DNA of 64,000 nucleotides from Halorhabdus salina. Its GTDB lineage: Archaea; Halobacteriota; Halobacteria; Halobacteriales; Haloarculaceae. Of this stretch, positions 8,581 through 17,154 are shown one piece after another; position 1 is the stretch's first letter, and each line of letters opens with the position of its first letter. The translations under genes were made by a program, and so were the position numbers. Location of the stretch: positions 124,001 to 188,000 of the forward strand of contig NZ_JACDNP010000003.1 of the NCBI RefSeq assembly GCF_013839425.1. The letters run 5' to 3'. The notes under the pieces are model-generated. The model saw only the letters and a program-made list of their open reading frames with translations, searched no databases and was not told where the DNA came from.

Positions 8581-9286
8581 CACTGTCCATCCCCGGAGTG
8601 GGTTGGTGTCGTTTCTGTCCGGGTCTTCCGTTCGTTGGCGGACGTAGAATGAGCAGGGGCTTCCCCGTGGTGACGATCACAGACGCCGGTTTCGATCGAA
8701 CGTGAGTATTTGTGCACGTCGTCGGCGTCGATTGCATCGGGGATTCGAATGAGCCGCGCTTCGATGACCTGTTCGTCGACTTCACAGCGCGCTGTATATG
8801 GTCGGCTACGACGGCTGTAATCCGTCGATATGCTGGTTGCTGTCCAACCGACGAGACAAAGCGTGAGGCGGATACATTCCTCGACCGGTATCAGATCGAC
8901 GTAGACCGTCTCAGTTGCAAAGTCTGTCGCTGAGAAAACGATTCGACCTGTCCACTATCGACGCGATCACTAACGGTGACACGGTCAGCGCGGGCCGAAT
9001 CGTCGACGATGAAATCCCGCCAGTTGTCAGGGTCGATTGCTGTCGGACGGCCGTCGGATTCGCCGTCTGACCCGTCGAGCCAAATCGGCGGGCGATCGGT
9101 ATCAACACGGAGTAAGAGCGACTCCGGGACCGTTACCGTTTGGGGCGTCGGGCTGCTGTCGTCATGGTCGGGGAATGGCATCTCCGTCGATTCAGCGGAA
9201 TCATCATCCATTCCGGCACATCCAGCAAGTGCAGCAGTAACTCCTACGGCACCGTGAAGGAAGGTCCGACGTGTCAGAGGAACCAT
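8580..9286 (-). pseudogene. Tat lipoprotein gene with a single-base frameshift
   Basis: The frame from the ATG at 9286 encodes a Tat lipoprotein start (L-T-R-R-T-F-L, then L-A-G-C) and about 115 residues. It then meets the A4 run at 8935-8938 (T4 on the coding strand), after which the original frame soon stops at 8891. In the shifted frame coding continues without a stop for about 118 codons to the TGA at 8580-8582, with haloarchaeal codon use (T-V-Y-V-D-L-I-P-V, then E-V-D-E-Q-V-I-E-A-R-L-I-R-I-P). Adding one T to the run joins the halves into 235 residues. The TGATG overlap with the next gene sits at the end of the shifted frame, so that frame was used. Recent decay, a variable tract or a sequencing error are all possible. 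Confidence 0.75.
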
Positions 9287-9381
9287 TATTCTGTGATGTG
9301 TCGGACGGACTGAGTGAAAAGAGTACTCATCTGTCACACTTACCGCGGTCACTCCGCAGGGCATCGGCTACTTAGCTGAAT

Positions 9382-9441
9382 CGAGGCGCTAAGTCCCTCC
9401 CTCTGTGAGCGCATCAGCGCGAGCAGGGTGGGTAGTTCACA
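9382..9441 (+). pseudogene. Possible second IS200/IS605 TnpB end remnant
   Basis: The plus strand aligns by eye with the TnpB tail at 5353-5420: a GAAGC/GAGGC start, an AAGTCCCTCC block, GCATCAGCG, then a GGGTAGTTCAC ending equivalent to GAGAGTTCAC. The frame is partly kept (E-A-L-S-P-S-L-C-E-R) but no transposase body remains. It lies in the gap between the frameshifted lipoprotein gene and psmB, within the island bounded by the two psmB 3' ends. Confidence 0.45.
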
Positions 9442-9478
9442 TCGACTGGATCCGCATTTTCACATCCTCGTCTGGGCG

Positions 9479-9499
9479 GTGAGAACTTCCGTTCTCACC
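9479..9499. terminator. Perfect hairpin downstream of psmB
   Basis: Nine-base arms GGTGAGAAC and GTTCTCACC are separated by three bases. The hairpin lies 75 bases past the psmB stop. There is no strong T-run beside it, so it may be a transcript 3'-end structure or an end hairpin of the nearby IS200/IS605 remnant. Confidence 0.4.
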
Positions 9500-9573
9500 A
9501 GTCTCGGGAAACTGTCTGCAAAATACGTCTGGAGATGACGACAGTCCCGTCTGAGGGAACGTGATTCGGAGAG

Positions 9574-10278
9574 TTACAGCGCCTCAGCGAGGTCGTCGAA
9601 CTCCTCGATCTCGACGCCCTCGTCGGTGATCTCGGCGATCACGAGCCCGTTGCCAGAGCCGGTGTCACGTTCGCTTGCGGCCTGGACGGCCCGCGTCGCG
9701 AGTTCCCGTGCCTCCTCGGTCGAAAGCTCGGGATTGTATTCGCCTTCGAGGGTCCCGTAGGCAAGTTGCATCCCGCTGCCGGTGACAGCGTAGTCGTCCT
9801 CCATGACGCCGCCGGCCGGATCGATCGTGTAGACGTGGCTCCCCTCCTCGTCGACCCCGCCCAGGATCGGGTGGATCGCGAAGAAGGGGCCGCCACGGGC
9901 GAAGTTGCCCGCAAGCGTCGCCAGGGCGTTGATGCTCATCGGTTCGTCACGGCGCGTCTCGTAGAGACTGGCCTCCGAGCGTAGCGTGCGGATGAACGAC
10001 TGGGCACCACCGACCGAACCGACCAGCGTCATGGCCGCAGTCGGGTGGATCTGATCGACCTTGACGACGTTCTTGTTCGAGACGAACCGGCCACCCAGGC
10101 TGGCTCGCCGATCGGTTGCGATGACGACTCCCTCCTCGGTCGCGAGGCCGACCGTCGTCGTGCCGGTCTTCGTCACGTTTTCCTTGTCACCGTTCTCGGT
10201 CGCGATCGAGCCGAGTTCCGGGCTGTACGGGTCGATCGCGTCGTCGCCAGTCGGGTCGAGATTCATATCGGGATTCAT
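9574..10278 (-). CDS. psmB: Proteasome beta subunit
   Basis: A 234-residue catalytic subunit of the archaeal 20S proteasome. A 39-residue propeptide ends at K-T-G, and the N-terminal nucleophile after self-processing should be Thr40 (T-T-T-V-G-L). The lysine of the catalytic site is in the D-R-R-A-S-L-G segment plus the V-V-K strand, and the S-G-S/S-G-N-G motifs of the fold are present. The start overlaps the stop of psmA by four bases (ATGA), so the two are translated together. A second, decayed copy of the 3' end lies at 7064-7165, which suggests the present 3' end arrived with an insertion or allele exchange. Confidence 0.96.
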   Translation of the reverse strand: MNPDMNLDPTGDDAIDPYSPELGSIATENGDKENVTKTGTTTVGLATEEGVVIATDRRASLGGRFVSNKNVVKVDQIHPTAAMTLVGSVGGAQSFIRTLRSEASLYETRRDEPMSINALATLAGNFARGGPFFAIHPILGGVDEEGSHVYTIDPAGGVMEDDYAVTGSGMQLAYGTLEGEYNPELSTEEARELATRAVQAASERDTGSGNGLVIAEITDEGVEIEEFDDLAEAL

Positions 10279-11012
10279 TCGTCATCACCGCCTAGGAGGT
10301 CGCGTTCGTCGAGATGCTCTTCGATTACGTCCTGGCCGACCGTGAGGACGCCGTCCTCGTCGACCGTCTGGAGGTCGACGCCGTCCGGGTCGAGTCCGTC
10401 GTCATCTGGTTCGGCCAGCCCTTCGAGCGCGAGGCCGACGCCCTGCTCGAGGGTCAGACCCTCCTCGTAGTTGTCTTCGAAGTACTCCTGGATGTCCTCA
10501 CGGCCGCCGCCGACCGCCAGGGCCGACCACTCGTATGGGGTCCCGGAGGGATCGGTCTCGAACAGGCGTGGCTCACCGTTCTCCATCCCACCGACGATCA
10601 GTGACACACCGAACGGTCGCGCGCCACCAGTTTGGGTGTAATCCTGGATCGTATCCGTGATGGCCTTCGTCAGCGGTTCGACGCCCATCGGCTCGTCGTA
10701 CCGGAGCCGGTTGACCTGTGCACGCCGACGGGCGAAGTCGATAAGTTTGCGTGCGTCGGCCACGTGACCGGCCGAGGCAATGGCGATGTGGTCGTCGATC
10801 TTGTGCGTCTTTTCGATGCTATCGCGCTCGATCAGGTCCGATCGAGCCTGGCGGTCGGCCGCGAGGACGACGCCGTCTTCGGTCCGGACGCCGACGCTCG
10901 CGCTGCCGCGTTTGACGGCCTCGCGTGCGTACTCTACCTGGTAGAGCCGGCCGTCCGGCGAGAAAATCGTTATCCCGCGATCGTAGGCCTGTTGTTGCTG
11001 GTTTCCTTGCAT
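10275..11012 (-). CDS. psmA: Proteasome alpha subunit
   Basis: A 245-residue subunit of the outer, gate-forming proteasome rings. The N-terminus Q-A-Y-D-R-G-I-T-I-F-S-P-D-G-R-L-Y-Q-V-E-Y-A is the alpha-subunit signature that forms the gate and contacts AAA ATPases such as PAN. The acidic C-terminal tail (residues 195-245) is typical of haloarchaeal versions. The ATG at 11012 is chosen because M-Q-G-N-Q-Q-Q-Q-A-Y-D matches the family start. A GTG at 11027 is possible and would be leaderless relative to the TATA-like run near 11047-11056. It overlaps psmB by four bases. Confidence 0.95.
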   Translation of the reverse strand: MQGNQQQQAYDRGITIFSPDGRLYQVEYAREAVKRGSASVGVRTEDGVVLAADRQARSDLIERDSIEKTHKIDDHIAIASAGHVADARKLIDFARRRAQVNRLRYDEPMGVEPLTKAITDTIQDYTQTGGARPFGVSLIVGGMENGEPRLFETDPSGTPYEWSALAVGGGREDIQEYFEDNYEEGLTLEQGVGLALEGLAEPDDDGLDPDGVDLQTVDEDGVLTVGQDVIEEHLDERDLLGGDDE

Positions 11013-11087
11013 AGGTCGAGTGTTCACTCCGAGTTAGGGCACGCGATACATAAAGGCTTCAGTAAGAGGTAAATAGGAGGATTGAAA

Positions 11088-11128
11088 GCGGTCGAGTTGT
11101 CGCCGGTCGATATGTCGAACTGTCGCCA
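11088..11128. repeat. Short tandem duplication downstream of pth2
   Basis: An 18-base unit, GTCGAGTTGTCGCCGGTC, is followed after five bases by a 15/18 match, GTCGAACTGTCGCCAGTC. It sits just beyond the pth2 stop and near the psmA promoter. No function is evident. Confidence 0.4.
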
Positions 11129-11129
11129 G

Positions 11130-11468
11130 TCAGTACAACGAGAGGTCGCCGGTGACGCGATCGACAATATCTTCGCGTGCGGGACCCACGGCCAGCGCGG
11201 AGACGGTCCCTGGTTCGAGTTCGGTGTGGCCGGCGTCCCTGACAATCGCGTGAGCGATCCCCTCGCATTCGGCGACATCTGCGAGTTCGAACAGCTGTGA
11301 CTCGCCGTCGGCCTGGAGGACGATCTTCTTCTGGCCCTCGCCTTTCCACTCGCTTTTCGTCCGGCGGTCGGCATCCTCGTACGCCATCAGCGAGGCATGG
11401 GCGACTTGGGCGGCGAGCTTTCCCTCGCCCATGTTCAGGTCAGCGCGGGCGACAATCGCCTGTTTCAT
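11130..11468 (-). CDS. pth2: Peptidyl-tRNA hydrolase, archaeal type
   Basis: A 112-residue Pth2 protein, which recycles peptidyl-tRNA by cleaving the ester bond. The conserved N-terminus [20 protein letters not shown] is present, followed by A-H-A-S and the K-K-I-V-L strand. Near the end are [11 protein letters not shown] and A-V-G-P-A, the family core. The length is normal. It precedes psmA on the same strand, about 115 bases away, separated by its own promoter region. Confidence 0.95.
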   Translation of the reverse strand: MKQAIVARADLNMGEGKLAAQVAHASLMAYEDADRRTKSEWKGEGQKKIVLQADGESQLFELADVAECEGIAHAIVRDAGHTELEPGTVSALAVGPAREDIVDRVTGDLSLY

Positions 11469-11533
11469 ATCGACGCTTCGACGCCTGCCCCTAAATCGAC
11501 ATCGTTATTTGGTGATTGTAAGCAATCACTGTC

Positions 11534-12127
11534 ATGTCCCCGCGTACACCGCTCCTCGATCCAGCTGCGTACTTTAGCCGTCGCGACCGGCCGTCACTCC
11601 GTTCGGCAGCCGGTATCGTGACGGTCAGTGCTGTCCTCTCGATCGCGCTTGTCTGGTGGTTCGTCGATCGCGTTATCAGCCGGATCGACGTCGCTGGCGC
11701 CGTGCGCCAGGAAGCCATGTCCGAACTGGGTGGCCAGTTCCTGCTGACGTTTCTCGGCGTGTATTTCGGCTGGCTGTTGCTCGCTGTCGTGATTCACTTT
11801 TTCATGTGGTTTGCCGGCGCAGATCGTTGGTTCGGAGCCACGCTAGCGGTCGTCGGCGAAGCAATGCTGGTCTCCGTTGCGCTGTTGCCACTGTCAGCAA
11901 TTGGGTTTTACGTGGTGCTTGGGCAGGTCCCGGCCGAACCTGACGCTGCGATCGACTTCGTCGAGCAGTTCAATAGGGGGTCGACCGGCCTCCTGGTTGT
12001 CGAATTCCTCAGAGTACTCTGGGAAGCGGCCGTCCAAGCCATCGGGCTCGCTATCGTCCACGATATTTCGCTGTCGAAAACGGCGATCGTGACGTTCGGG
12101 ATCGGGTTCCTCCTCTTCCTCGTGTAG
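11534..12127 (+). CDS. Yip1-type membrane protein
   Basis: A 197-residue protein with about five hydrophobic segments (starting near residues 27, 70, 105, 145 and 178). The segment after the short amphipathic N-terminus (L-L-D-P-A-A-Y-F-S-R-R-D) fits haloarchaeal proteins annotated as Yip1-domain. It should sit in the cytoplasmic membrane; the role in archaea is unknown. It is divergent from pth2 and just upstream of dcd. Confidence 0.7.
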   Translation: MSPRTPLLDPAAYFSRRDRPSLRSAAGIVTVSAVLSIALVWWFVDRVISRIDVAGAVRQEAMSELGGQFLLTFLGVYFGWLLLAVVIHFFMWFAGADRWFGATLAVVGEAMLVSVALLPLSAIGFYVVLGQVPAEPDAAIDFVEQFNRGSTGLLVVEFLRVLWEAAVQAIGLAIVHDISLSKTAIVTFGIGFLLFLV

Positions 12128-12193
12128 GCCCGGTATCCGGCTTGCGAGTCGCTGATCGGGAACCTTTAGACCGACCGGGTCCGGAATACCGAT

Positions 12194-14218
12194 ATGATCC
12201 TCTCCGATCGGGACATCCTGGCGCGTCTGGAGGCGGGCGACCTCCGTATCGAGCCACTGGACGATCTTGATTTACAGGTCCAGCCCGCGAGCGTTGATCT
12301 TCGGCTGGGTCGTGAGTTCCTGGAGTTCCAGCACGCAAACATTCCGTGTATCCATCCCAACAGCGAGCAGGAGGTTGACGAGTACGTCGAAGAGACCGTC
12401 GTCGAGGAGGGTGGCGAGTTTATTCTCCATCCCGGCGATTTCGTTCTCGGGACAACCAAGGAACGCGTCGCGATCCCCGACGACTTGATCGCTCACGTCG
12501 AGGGCCGCTCCTCGCTGGGTCGTCTCGCGGTCGTGGTCCACGCTTCGTTACCGTACGACGAGGAAGTGTTCCTCTGGACGCCCGAGGACGGGTTCGGGTT
12601 TTACGAAATCGGGGAAATCGTCGAAAACGAACGACCCGCGCGTGCGGTAGCGTTCGACCCAACGTCTTTGGGAGTGAGTACACATCGCGTTACGGATTAC
12701 ATCACGAATCCGACCAAGCGGATCTATCGCGTGACGCTCGATTCGGGGCGGCAAGTGCTCGTGACGAAAGATCATAATCTGTTCACCCTCGACGAGCATG
12801 GCGGCGTGGCACGTATCCCGAGCGACGAGGCCGAGGGGGCGGCCGTCATGGTACCTAGCTATCTCCCCAGCTCTCCGAGTGAGCGGCGATCTGTTGACGT
12901 CCTTGATCACGTCGAACCGACCGAGACGACGATCTACGCCAGTGATGGTGTCGGTCATGTCGATACGTCCGCCGTCCCAGGCGGTTCGAGGCGACACTAC
13001 GAAGCGAACGATAGCGCCCCCATGGACGCGATCCCCCGGCTTGCAATGCCTGAGGAAGTCGAAGTCGCGTTCCGACAGAGCACGACGCGACTTCCCCGTT
13101 CGATTCCGCTCACGAGAGAGTTCGGATGGGTCCTCGGATTCTATATCGCCGAAGGATCCGGCCGGAGAAAGCAGATACAGGTAGCCAACACGCAGCGCGA
13201 GTATCTGGACCGCTTCGCGTCGTACTTCGAAGCCTACGACACGAGCATGTCTTGGGACGAGCGAGAACGAATAACAAAACTCACGATCTGTTCCGCACTC
13301 TGGTCGAAGATCGTACGAAGTCTCGCCGGGTCTGGAAGTGAGAAAGAAATTCCGTCCGAGGCGTTCGATTGGCCACGCCCCGTACTCGAGGGGCTCCTTG
13401 AGGGGCTCCTCGACGGAGACGGATGCCGGCGGGACGAGCGCGATACGTTTTACACGGCCAATCAGTCGCTCGCGAACCAAGTGATGTACCTCGCCACGCG
13501 ACTCGGAAACCTCGGGTCCATGTACAGTCGCGAACGCGAACAACATATCCCGATGAGTGATGTCGATTGGGAAGGGGAGATGTGGGCCGTCGACGTGAGC
13601 GGCGAGCGTCACAAGCGGGGCCAGTATATTCCAGTCCCGAACGAACTCCTGAGAGAGCTCCGCGAAGAAGCTGATATGCGAATGATCGACGCCGCAGAGG
13701 CTATGGGGTACGCTTCGAAATCGAGCGTTTCCAACGTCGAAAACAGGGAGTACGACACCGTGAAACGTGATACACTTCGCCGATTTCGGGACACGTACGC
13801 CGACGCCGGTGCCGACACCGGACGCCTCGATCAGATCCTCGACGGCGGCGTACGCTTCGAGAAAGTCGTTTCCATCGAGGAGACAGACCGCGTCGAACCC
13901 ACGTATGATCTCGAGGTTCAGCCGAACGGCCGTACTATCGAGAATTTCCTCGGGGGTCGCGGCGGTGTGTTTCTCTCGAACACAGCGGGACTGTGTGATC
14001 CCGGCTACGAGGGCCAGATCACCCTCGAACTGTCGAATCTCGGGACGGCACCCGTCGCGCTCAATCCGGGGATGCGCATCTCGCAACTGACCTTTACCGA
14101 ACTGTCCAGCCCGGCGGATCGCCCCTACGGCGAGGAGCGCGGCTCGAAATATCAGGGCCAGGAAGGGCCACAGGCCTCGCGGATACAGGGCGATAGGGAA
14201 TTCGGTGGTGACCAATGA
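12194..14218 (+). CDS. dcd: dCTP deaminase precursor interrupted by an intein
   Basis: A 674-residue precursor. Residues 1-117 and 597-674 join to a 195-residue protein, the normal length of archaeal dCTP deaminase, which makes dUTP from dCTP for thymidylate synthesis. The N-part ends in [14 protein letters not shown] and the C-part starts [11 protein letters not shown], which are contiguous in intein-free homologues. The insertion is therefore in the most conserved active-site stretch and the enzyme needs splicing. The stop overlaps the next gene's ATG by four bases. Confidence 0.93.
   Translation: MILSDRDILARLEAGDLRIEPLDDLDLQVQPASVDLRLGREFLEFQHANIPCIHPNSEQEVDEYVEETVVEEGGEFILHPGDFVLGTTKERVAIPDDLIAHVEGRSSLGRLAVVVHASLPYDEEVFLWTPEDGFGFYEIGEIVENERPARAVAFDPTSLGVSTHRVTDYITNPTKRIYRVTLDSGRQVLVTKDHNLFTLDEHGGVARIPSDEAEGAAVMVPSYLPSSPSERRSVDVLDHVEPTETTIYASDGVGHVDTSAVPGGSRRHYEANDSAPMDAIPRLAMPEEVEVAFRQSTTRLPRSIPLTREFGWVLGFYIAEGSGRRKQIQVANTQREYLDRFASYFEAYDTSMSWDERERITKLTICSALWSKIVRSLAGSGSEKEIPSEAFDWPRPVLEGLLEGLLDGDGCRRDERDTFYTANQSLANQVMYLATRLGNLGSMYSREREQHIPMSDVDWEGEMWAVDVSGERHKRGQYIPVPNELLRELREEADMRMIDAAEAMGYASKSSVSNVENREYDTVKRDTLRRFRDTYADAGADTGRLDQILDGGVRFEKVVSIEETDRVEPTYDLEVQPNGRTIENFLGGRGGVFLSNTAGLCDPGYEGQITLELSNLGTAPVALNPGMRISQLTFTELSSPADRPYGEERGSKYQGQEGPQASRIQGDREFGGDQ
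12545..13981 (+). mobile_element. Dcd intein with LAGLIDADG endonuclease and HTH insert
   Basis: Encodes residues 118-596 of the precursor (479 residues). It begins with Ser (S-L-P-Y-D-E-E-V-F), the splicing block A position usually held by Cys, and ends V-F-L-S-N before Thr+1. The penultimate residue is Ser instead of the usual His. Block B is visible as T-K-D-H-N-L-F. LAGLIDADG motifs are at about 310-323 ([11 protein letters not shown]) and 398-411 ([10 protein letters not shown]), both with the acidic residue, so the homing endonuclease may be active. Residues 480-535 look like an XRE-type HTH (I-D-A-A-E-A-M-G-Y, then S-S-V-S-N-V-E-N). Splicing is inferred from the intact exteins. Confidence 0.9.
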
Positions 14219-15108
14219 AATTCGTCGAGGAGATCGTCGTCGAGGAGTTCCTGCCGACCTTCCGATCGTTGCTGGCCGAGCGCCTCCGGGATCGTGGCTT
14301 GACCCAGCGAGAGGTCGCCGATCTGCTGGGGATCAGCCAGAGTGCGGTCTCGAAGTACGCCCACGGCGAGGTCGAACGCAACGAGACCTTGCTGGCCGAC
14401 CAGCGCCTCGACGAACTCGTCGAGCGCCTGGCTGACGGCCTCGCCGACGGTGAGATGAGCACCGTCCAGGCACTGGCTGAAGCGGAGGTGTTCGTCCGCC
14501 ACCTAGAGGAGGGCGATCTGCTGGCCCAGCTCCACGAGGAGGCGTTCCCGCCGCTGGGAGAACACGGAGGGACGATCGCGATCCACGACCCGGAGGGTCG
14601 TGTCCGCCAATCCGAACAGGTCCGTTCGTCGATCCGTCGGGGCCTGGGCATTCTGGAGAACACGAGCGGGTTCGCAGGCTTGATCCCGGCGGTCGGGTCG
14701 AACCTTGTGGAGTGTCTACCTGAGGCGACGGGGATCGACGACGTTGCGGCCGTCCCGGGACGGATCCTCGACGTGAAGGGTCGAGCGTCGGTCCCAGGCG
14801 ACCCGGAGTTCGGGGTCAGTGAACACGTCGCCAGTGTGCTTTTGATGGCTAGAGAACACGGCAACGACGCCAGAGCAACGCTAAATGTCGCCTACGAACC
14901 CGATCGGGTCGACACCCTCGAAGGAGACGGATACAACGCTGTCGAGTTCGACGCCGACGCGGATCTCGACGGTGCATTTGGTGAGGTCGATGGGATAGCC
15001 GAGGCGGATGTCCTCTACCAGACAGGGGGATTCGGCGTCGAACCGATCGTCTATTTGCTGGGGTCGGACGCGCCGACGGTCGCCGAGCTGGCGCGCGATC
15101 TCGTCTGA
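14215..15108 (+). CDS. HTH regulator fused to a ThiN domain (ThiR-like)
   Basis: A 297-residue protein. Residues 18-60 form an XRE-like HTH ([20 protein letters not shown]). After a helical linker, residues 125-297 match the ThiN domain, elsewhere fused to ThiD as thiamine-phosphate synthase: [21 protein letters not shown], and a [18 protein letters not shown] ending. The HTH-ThiN arrangement is known as the archaeal thiamine regulator ThiR, where ThiN is thought to sense thiamine phosphate. It overlaps dcd by four bases. A palindrome at the thi4 start (19953-19969) is a plausible target. Confidence 0.8.
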   Translation: MKFVEEIVVEEFLPTFRSLLAERLRDRGLTQREVADLLGISQSAVSKYAHGEVERNETLLADQRLDELVERLADGLADGEMSTVQALAEAEVFVRHLEEGDLLAQLHEEAFPPLGEHGGTIAIHDPEGRVRQSEQVRSSIRRGLGILENTSGFAGLIPAVGSNLVECLPEATGIDDVAAVPGRILDVKGRASVPGDPEFGVSEHVASVLLMAREHGNDARATLNVAYEPDRVDTLEGDGYNAVEFDADADLDGAFGEVDGIAEADVLYQTGGFGVEPIVYLLGSDAPTVAELARDLV

Positions 15109-15110
15109 GG

Positions 15111-15779
15111 ATGCCGACCGACCGGCGCGCGATCCGGCAGTTCTACGATCGCATTGTGGGACCGTACGACCGACTGGCGGGCGGACCGGTTGTCCGCCGC
15201 TGGCGGATCGATGTGGTCGATGCGCTCGAATTGCACTCGGGTGACGTCGTCGTCGAGATGGGCTGTGGCACAGGGGCGAACTTCCCGCTCCTCCGGGAGC
15301 GAGTCGGCAGAGAGGGCCGTGTCGTCGGTGTCGACCTTTCGCCTGGCATGCTCGACCGCGCTCGCAGGCGCATCGACCGAGCGGGCTGGCGGAACGTCGA
15401 CCTGTTCGTCGGCGACGCCCGTGACCCGCCGATCGAGGCTGACGTTGATGCGATCCTCGGCACGTTCGTCGTCGGCATGTTCGACGATCCGGCCGCCATC
15501 GTCAACGAGTGGTGTGGGTTGTTCGGAGGCGAGGGTCGGATCGGATTGCTCGATGCGACGCTCAGCGACCGGCCGGCCGGGCGACCGTTGAATCTGGGGT
15601 TCAGGGCGTTCACTCGGTTGTCCGCGCCCTCGAGTCGAGGTGACCTCACGTCACCGGCCGTGACCCTCGCTCGTCGCGTCCGGGAGGCTCACGACCGTGT
15701 CGTCGAACGGTCCAGCGATAGTGAGTCAGGACGACGCGCGCTCGGTCTAGTTCGACAGTCCAGTGGACAGGTCGAGTAA
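15111..15779 (+). CDS. Class I SAM-dependent methyltransferase
   Basis: A 222-residue protein with a Rossmann methyltransferase fold. Motif I is V-V-E-M-G-C-G-T-G-A-N (residues 46-56), the acidic residue binding ribose is in V-V-G-V-D-L-S-P-G-M-L, and a later G-D-A-R-D-P-P segment binds adenine. The N-terminus I-R-Q-F-Y-D-R-I-V-G-P-Y-D resembles UbiE/MenG-type small-molecule enzymes, but the substrate cannot be told. It starts two bases after the ThiN gene stop, so it is probably in the dcd transcript. Confidence 0.85.
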   Translation: MPTDRRAIRQFYDRIVGPYDRLAGGPVVRRWRIDVVDALELHSGDVVVEMGCGTGANFPLLRERVGREGRVVGVDLSPGMLDRARRRIDRAGWRNVDLFVGDARDPPIEADVDAILGTFVVGMFDDPAAIVNEWCGLFGGEGRIGLLDATLSDRPAGRPLNLGFRAFTRLSAPSSRGDLTSPAVTLARRVREAHDRVVERSSDSESGRRALGLVRQSSGQVE

Positions 15780-15878
15780 GCCCACGCGAGCGTCGAGACG
15801 AACGTGAGTCTGCCGTGCTATCGAGTTGGTTCGAGGAATCTGAATGCTTAAGCGCTCGGCCATACAATTACTCCGCGG

Positions 15879-17138
15879 ATGGTATCCTGGACAATTCGTA
15901 CATTCCTTGTCATATTTCTCGTCGCTACCGCTGGCTGTACGGGCTTGTTCGGGAGTGAAACCGACGTCTCGACGGTCACGCCCGCGCCGATTCCCGGTGA
16001 CGAGACACCCGATCAGGTCGTCACGACGACACAGACGGTCACTGAGAGGGAGACAGCCACCGGACCACTGACTGAGGCCCAGACTGGCTCGTTAGATCCA
16101 CGCCACCCGCGTGACGTCACGCTTGCGTTTCAGCGATTGACGGCCCTTTTACAGACCGATGGCTCTCAACCGACGGTCAGTCTCGCTGACTCGCCGGTCC
16201 AGCGGGGTGGTGTTTCAATCGACGTTCCTGATCGGTTCGAAGCGACGATGGGGCTTGGGCCGGCAGTCGCGCCGGAGACGACGATCGGAACAGTCGAGAA
16301 CGGGGGAACATCGATTCGCCTCGTGACTGCAAATTGGAGTCGATCGGAACTCGACCACAATCTCGCGTACCTCTATGCCCGATCACTCCACGAACAACGC
16401 GGTTGGACCGGTCCCTTAGCCGGGTCCTCGAATGGATCGATTGACAGTCGCGCACTTGCCTACGCCACGCATCACGGCGGGGCAACGCTTGGGGCTGATA
16501 CGTACGCCGAGGCGTTCACCCTGAACACGACGCTGTATTACCAGGACTGGGCACGTGCACCCGGAAGCGAGGGATGGCTCTCTCGTGAAGCAATTAGGGT
16601 TGGCTTCGAGAAATACGAACAGCGAGACGAGTTCTCACCGCTGTACTATCACGCGTTTCAGTATCAGCCCCAAACCAGCGAGCAGTTCATCCACGATCTC
16701 TCCCCGGCATACGACCCGCCACGCGACCTCGCTGTCGACTCAACTGTATCAGATACCTGGGAGGTCGAGGCCCGGGAGACCCTCGGAGAACTCACATTGC
16801 GGGCGGCACTGGCGACACACCTCGATCGTGAGAATGCCCTCGAAGCTACCGATAACTGGGGCAACGACCGGCTGGTGACTGTTTCGAGGGGGTCTGATGC
16901 CGACAGTCCTGGGGGGTTCGTGCTGGTGACGGCCTGGGACAAACCCTCCTCTGCAGAGGGCTTCTACACGGGCCTCCGGACCTATATCAGTCAGAGAGCG
17001 CCCGAGACGTCTGAGACGTTCCGCCTCCGAATGCTGGACGAACAGCGGGTTGTCCTCATCGCGGGTGACGAGTCGTTCGTTTCGGCGACGACGATCCGGA
17101 CCGAGAGCAAGACGATCGACGTCGACATCGGTCCGTAG
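15879..17138 (+). CDS. Membrane-anchored lipoprotein, hypothetical
   Basis: A 419-residue protein with a Sec-type signal of about 20 residues and lipobox A-T-A-G-C. A Thr/Pro/Glu-rich linker spans residues 25-70 and a long acidic extracellular domain follows. There are no twin arginines, so unlike most lipoproteins here it should use Sec. The body has motifs such as L-A-Y-A-T-H-H-G-G-A-T-L-G-A-D-T-Y-A-E and a W-D-K-P-S-S-A-E-G-F-Y stretch, which I do not recognise. It is convergent with the DUF6775-like gene, whose stop lies 16 bases away. Confidence 0.75.
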   Translation: MVSWTIRTFLVIFLVATAGCTGLFGSETDVSTVTPAPIPGDETPDQVVTTTQTVTERETATGPLTEAQTGSLDPRHPRDVTLAFQRLTALLQTDGSQPTVSLADSPVQRGGVSIDVPDRFEATMGLGPAVAPETTIGTVENGGTSIRLVTANWSRSELDHNLAYLYARSLHEQRGWTGPLAGSSNGSIDSRALAYATHHGGATLGADTYAEAFTLNTTLYYQDWARAPGSEGWLSREAIRVGFEKYEQRDEFSPLYYHAFQYQPQTSEQFIHDLSPAYDPPRDLAVDSTVSDTWEVEARETLGELTLRAALATHLDRENALEATDNWGNDRLVTVSRGSDADSPGGFVLVTAWDKPSSAEGFYTGLRTYISQRAPETSETFRLRMLDEQRVVLIAGDESFVSATTIRTESKTIDVDIGP

Positions 17139-17154
17139 CACCTTTCGGGCGTTC

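Noticed and set aside
12548-14215. Long minus-strand frame of 555 codons opposite dcd and its intein
   Set aside because: It mirrors a strongly supported gene. The open reading results from G/C-rich third positions and the translation shows no recognisable motif.
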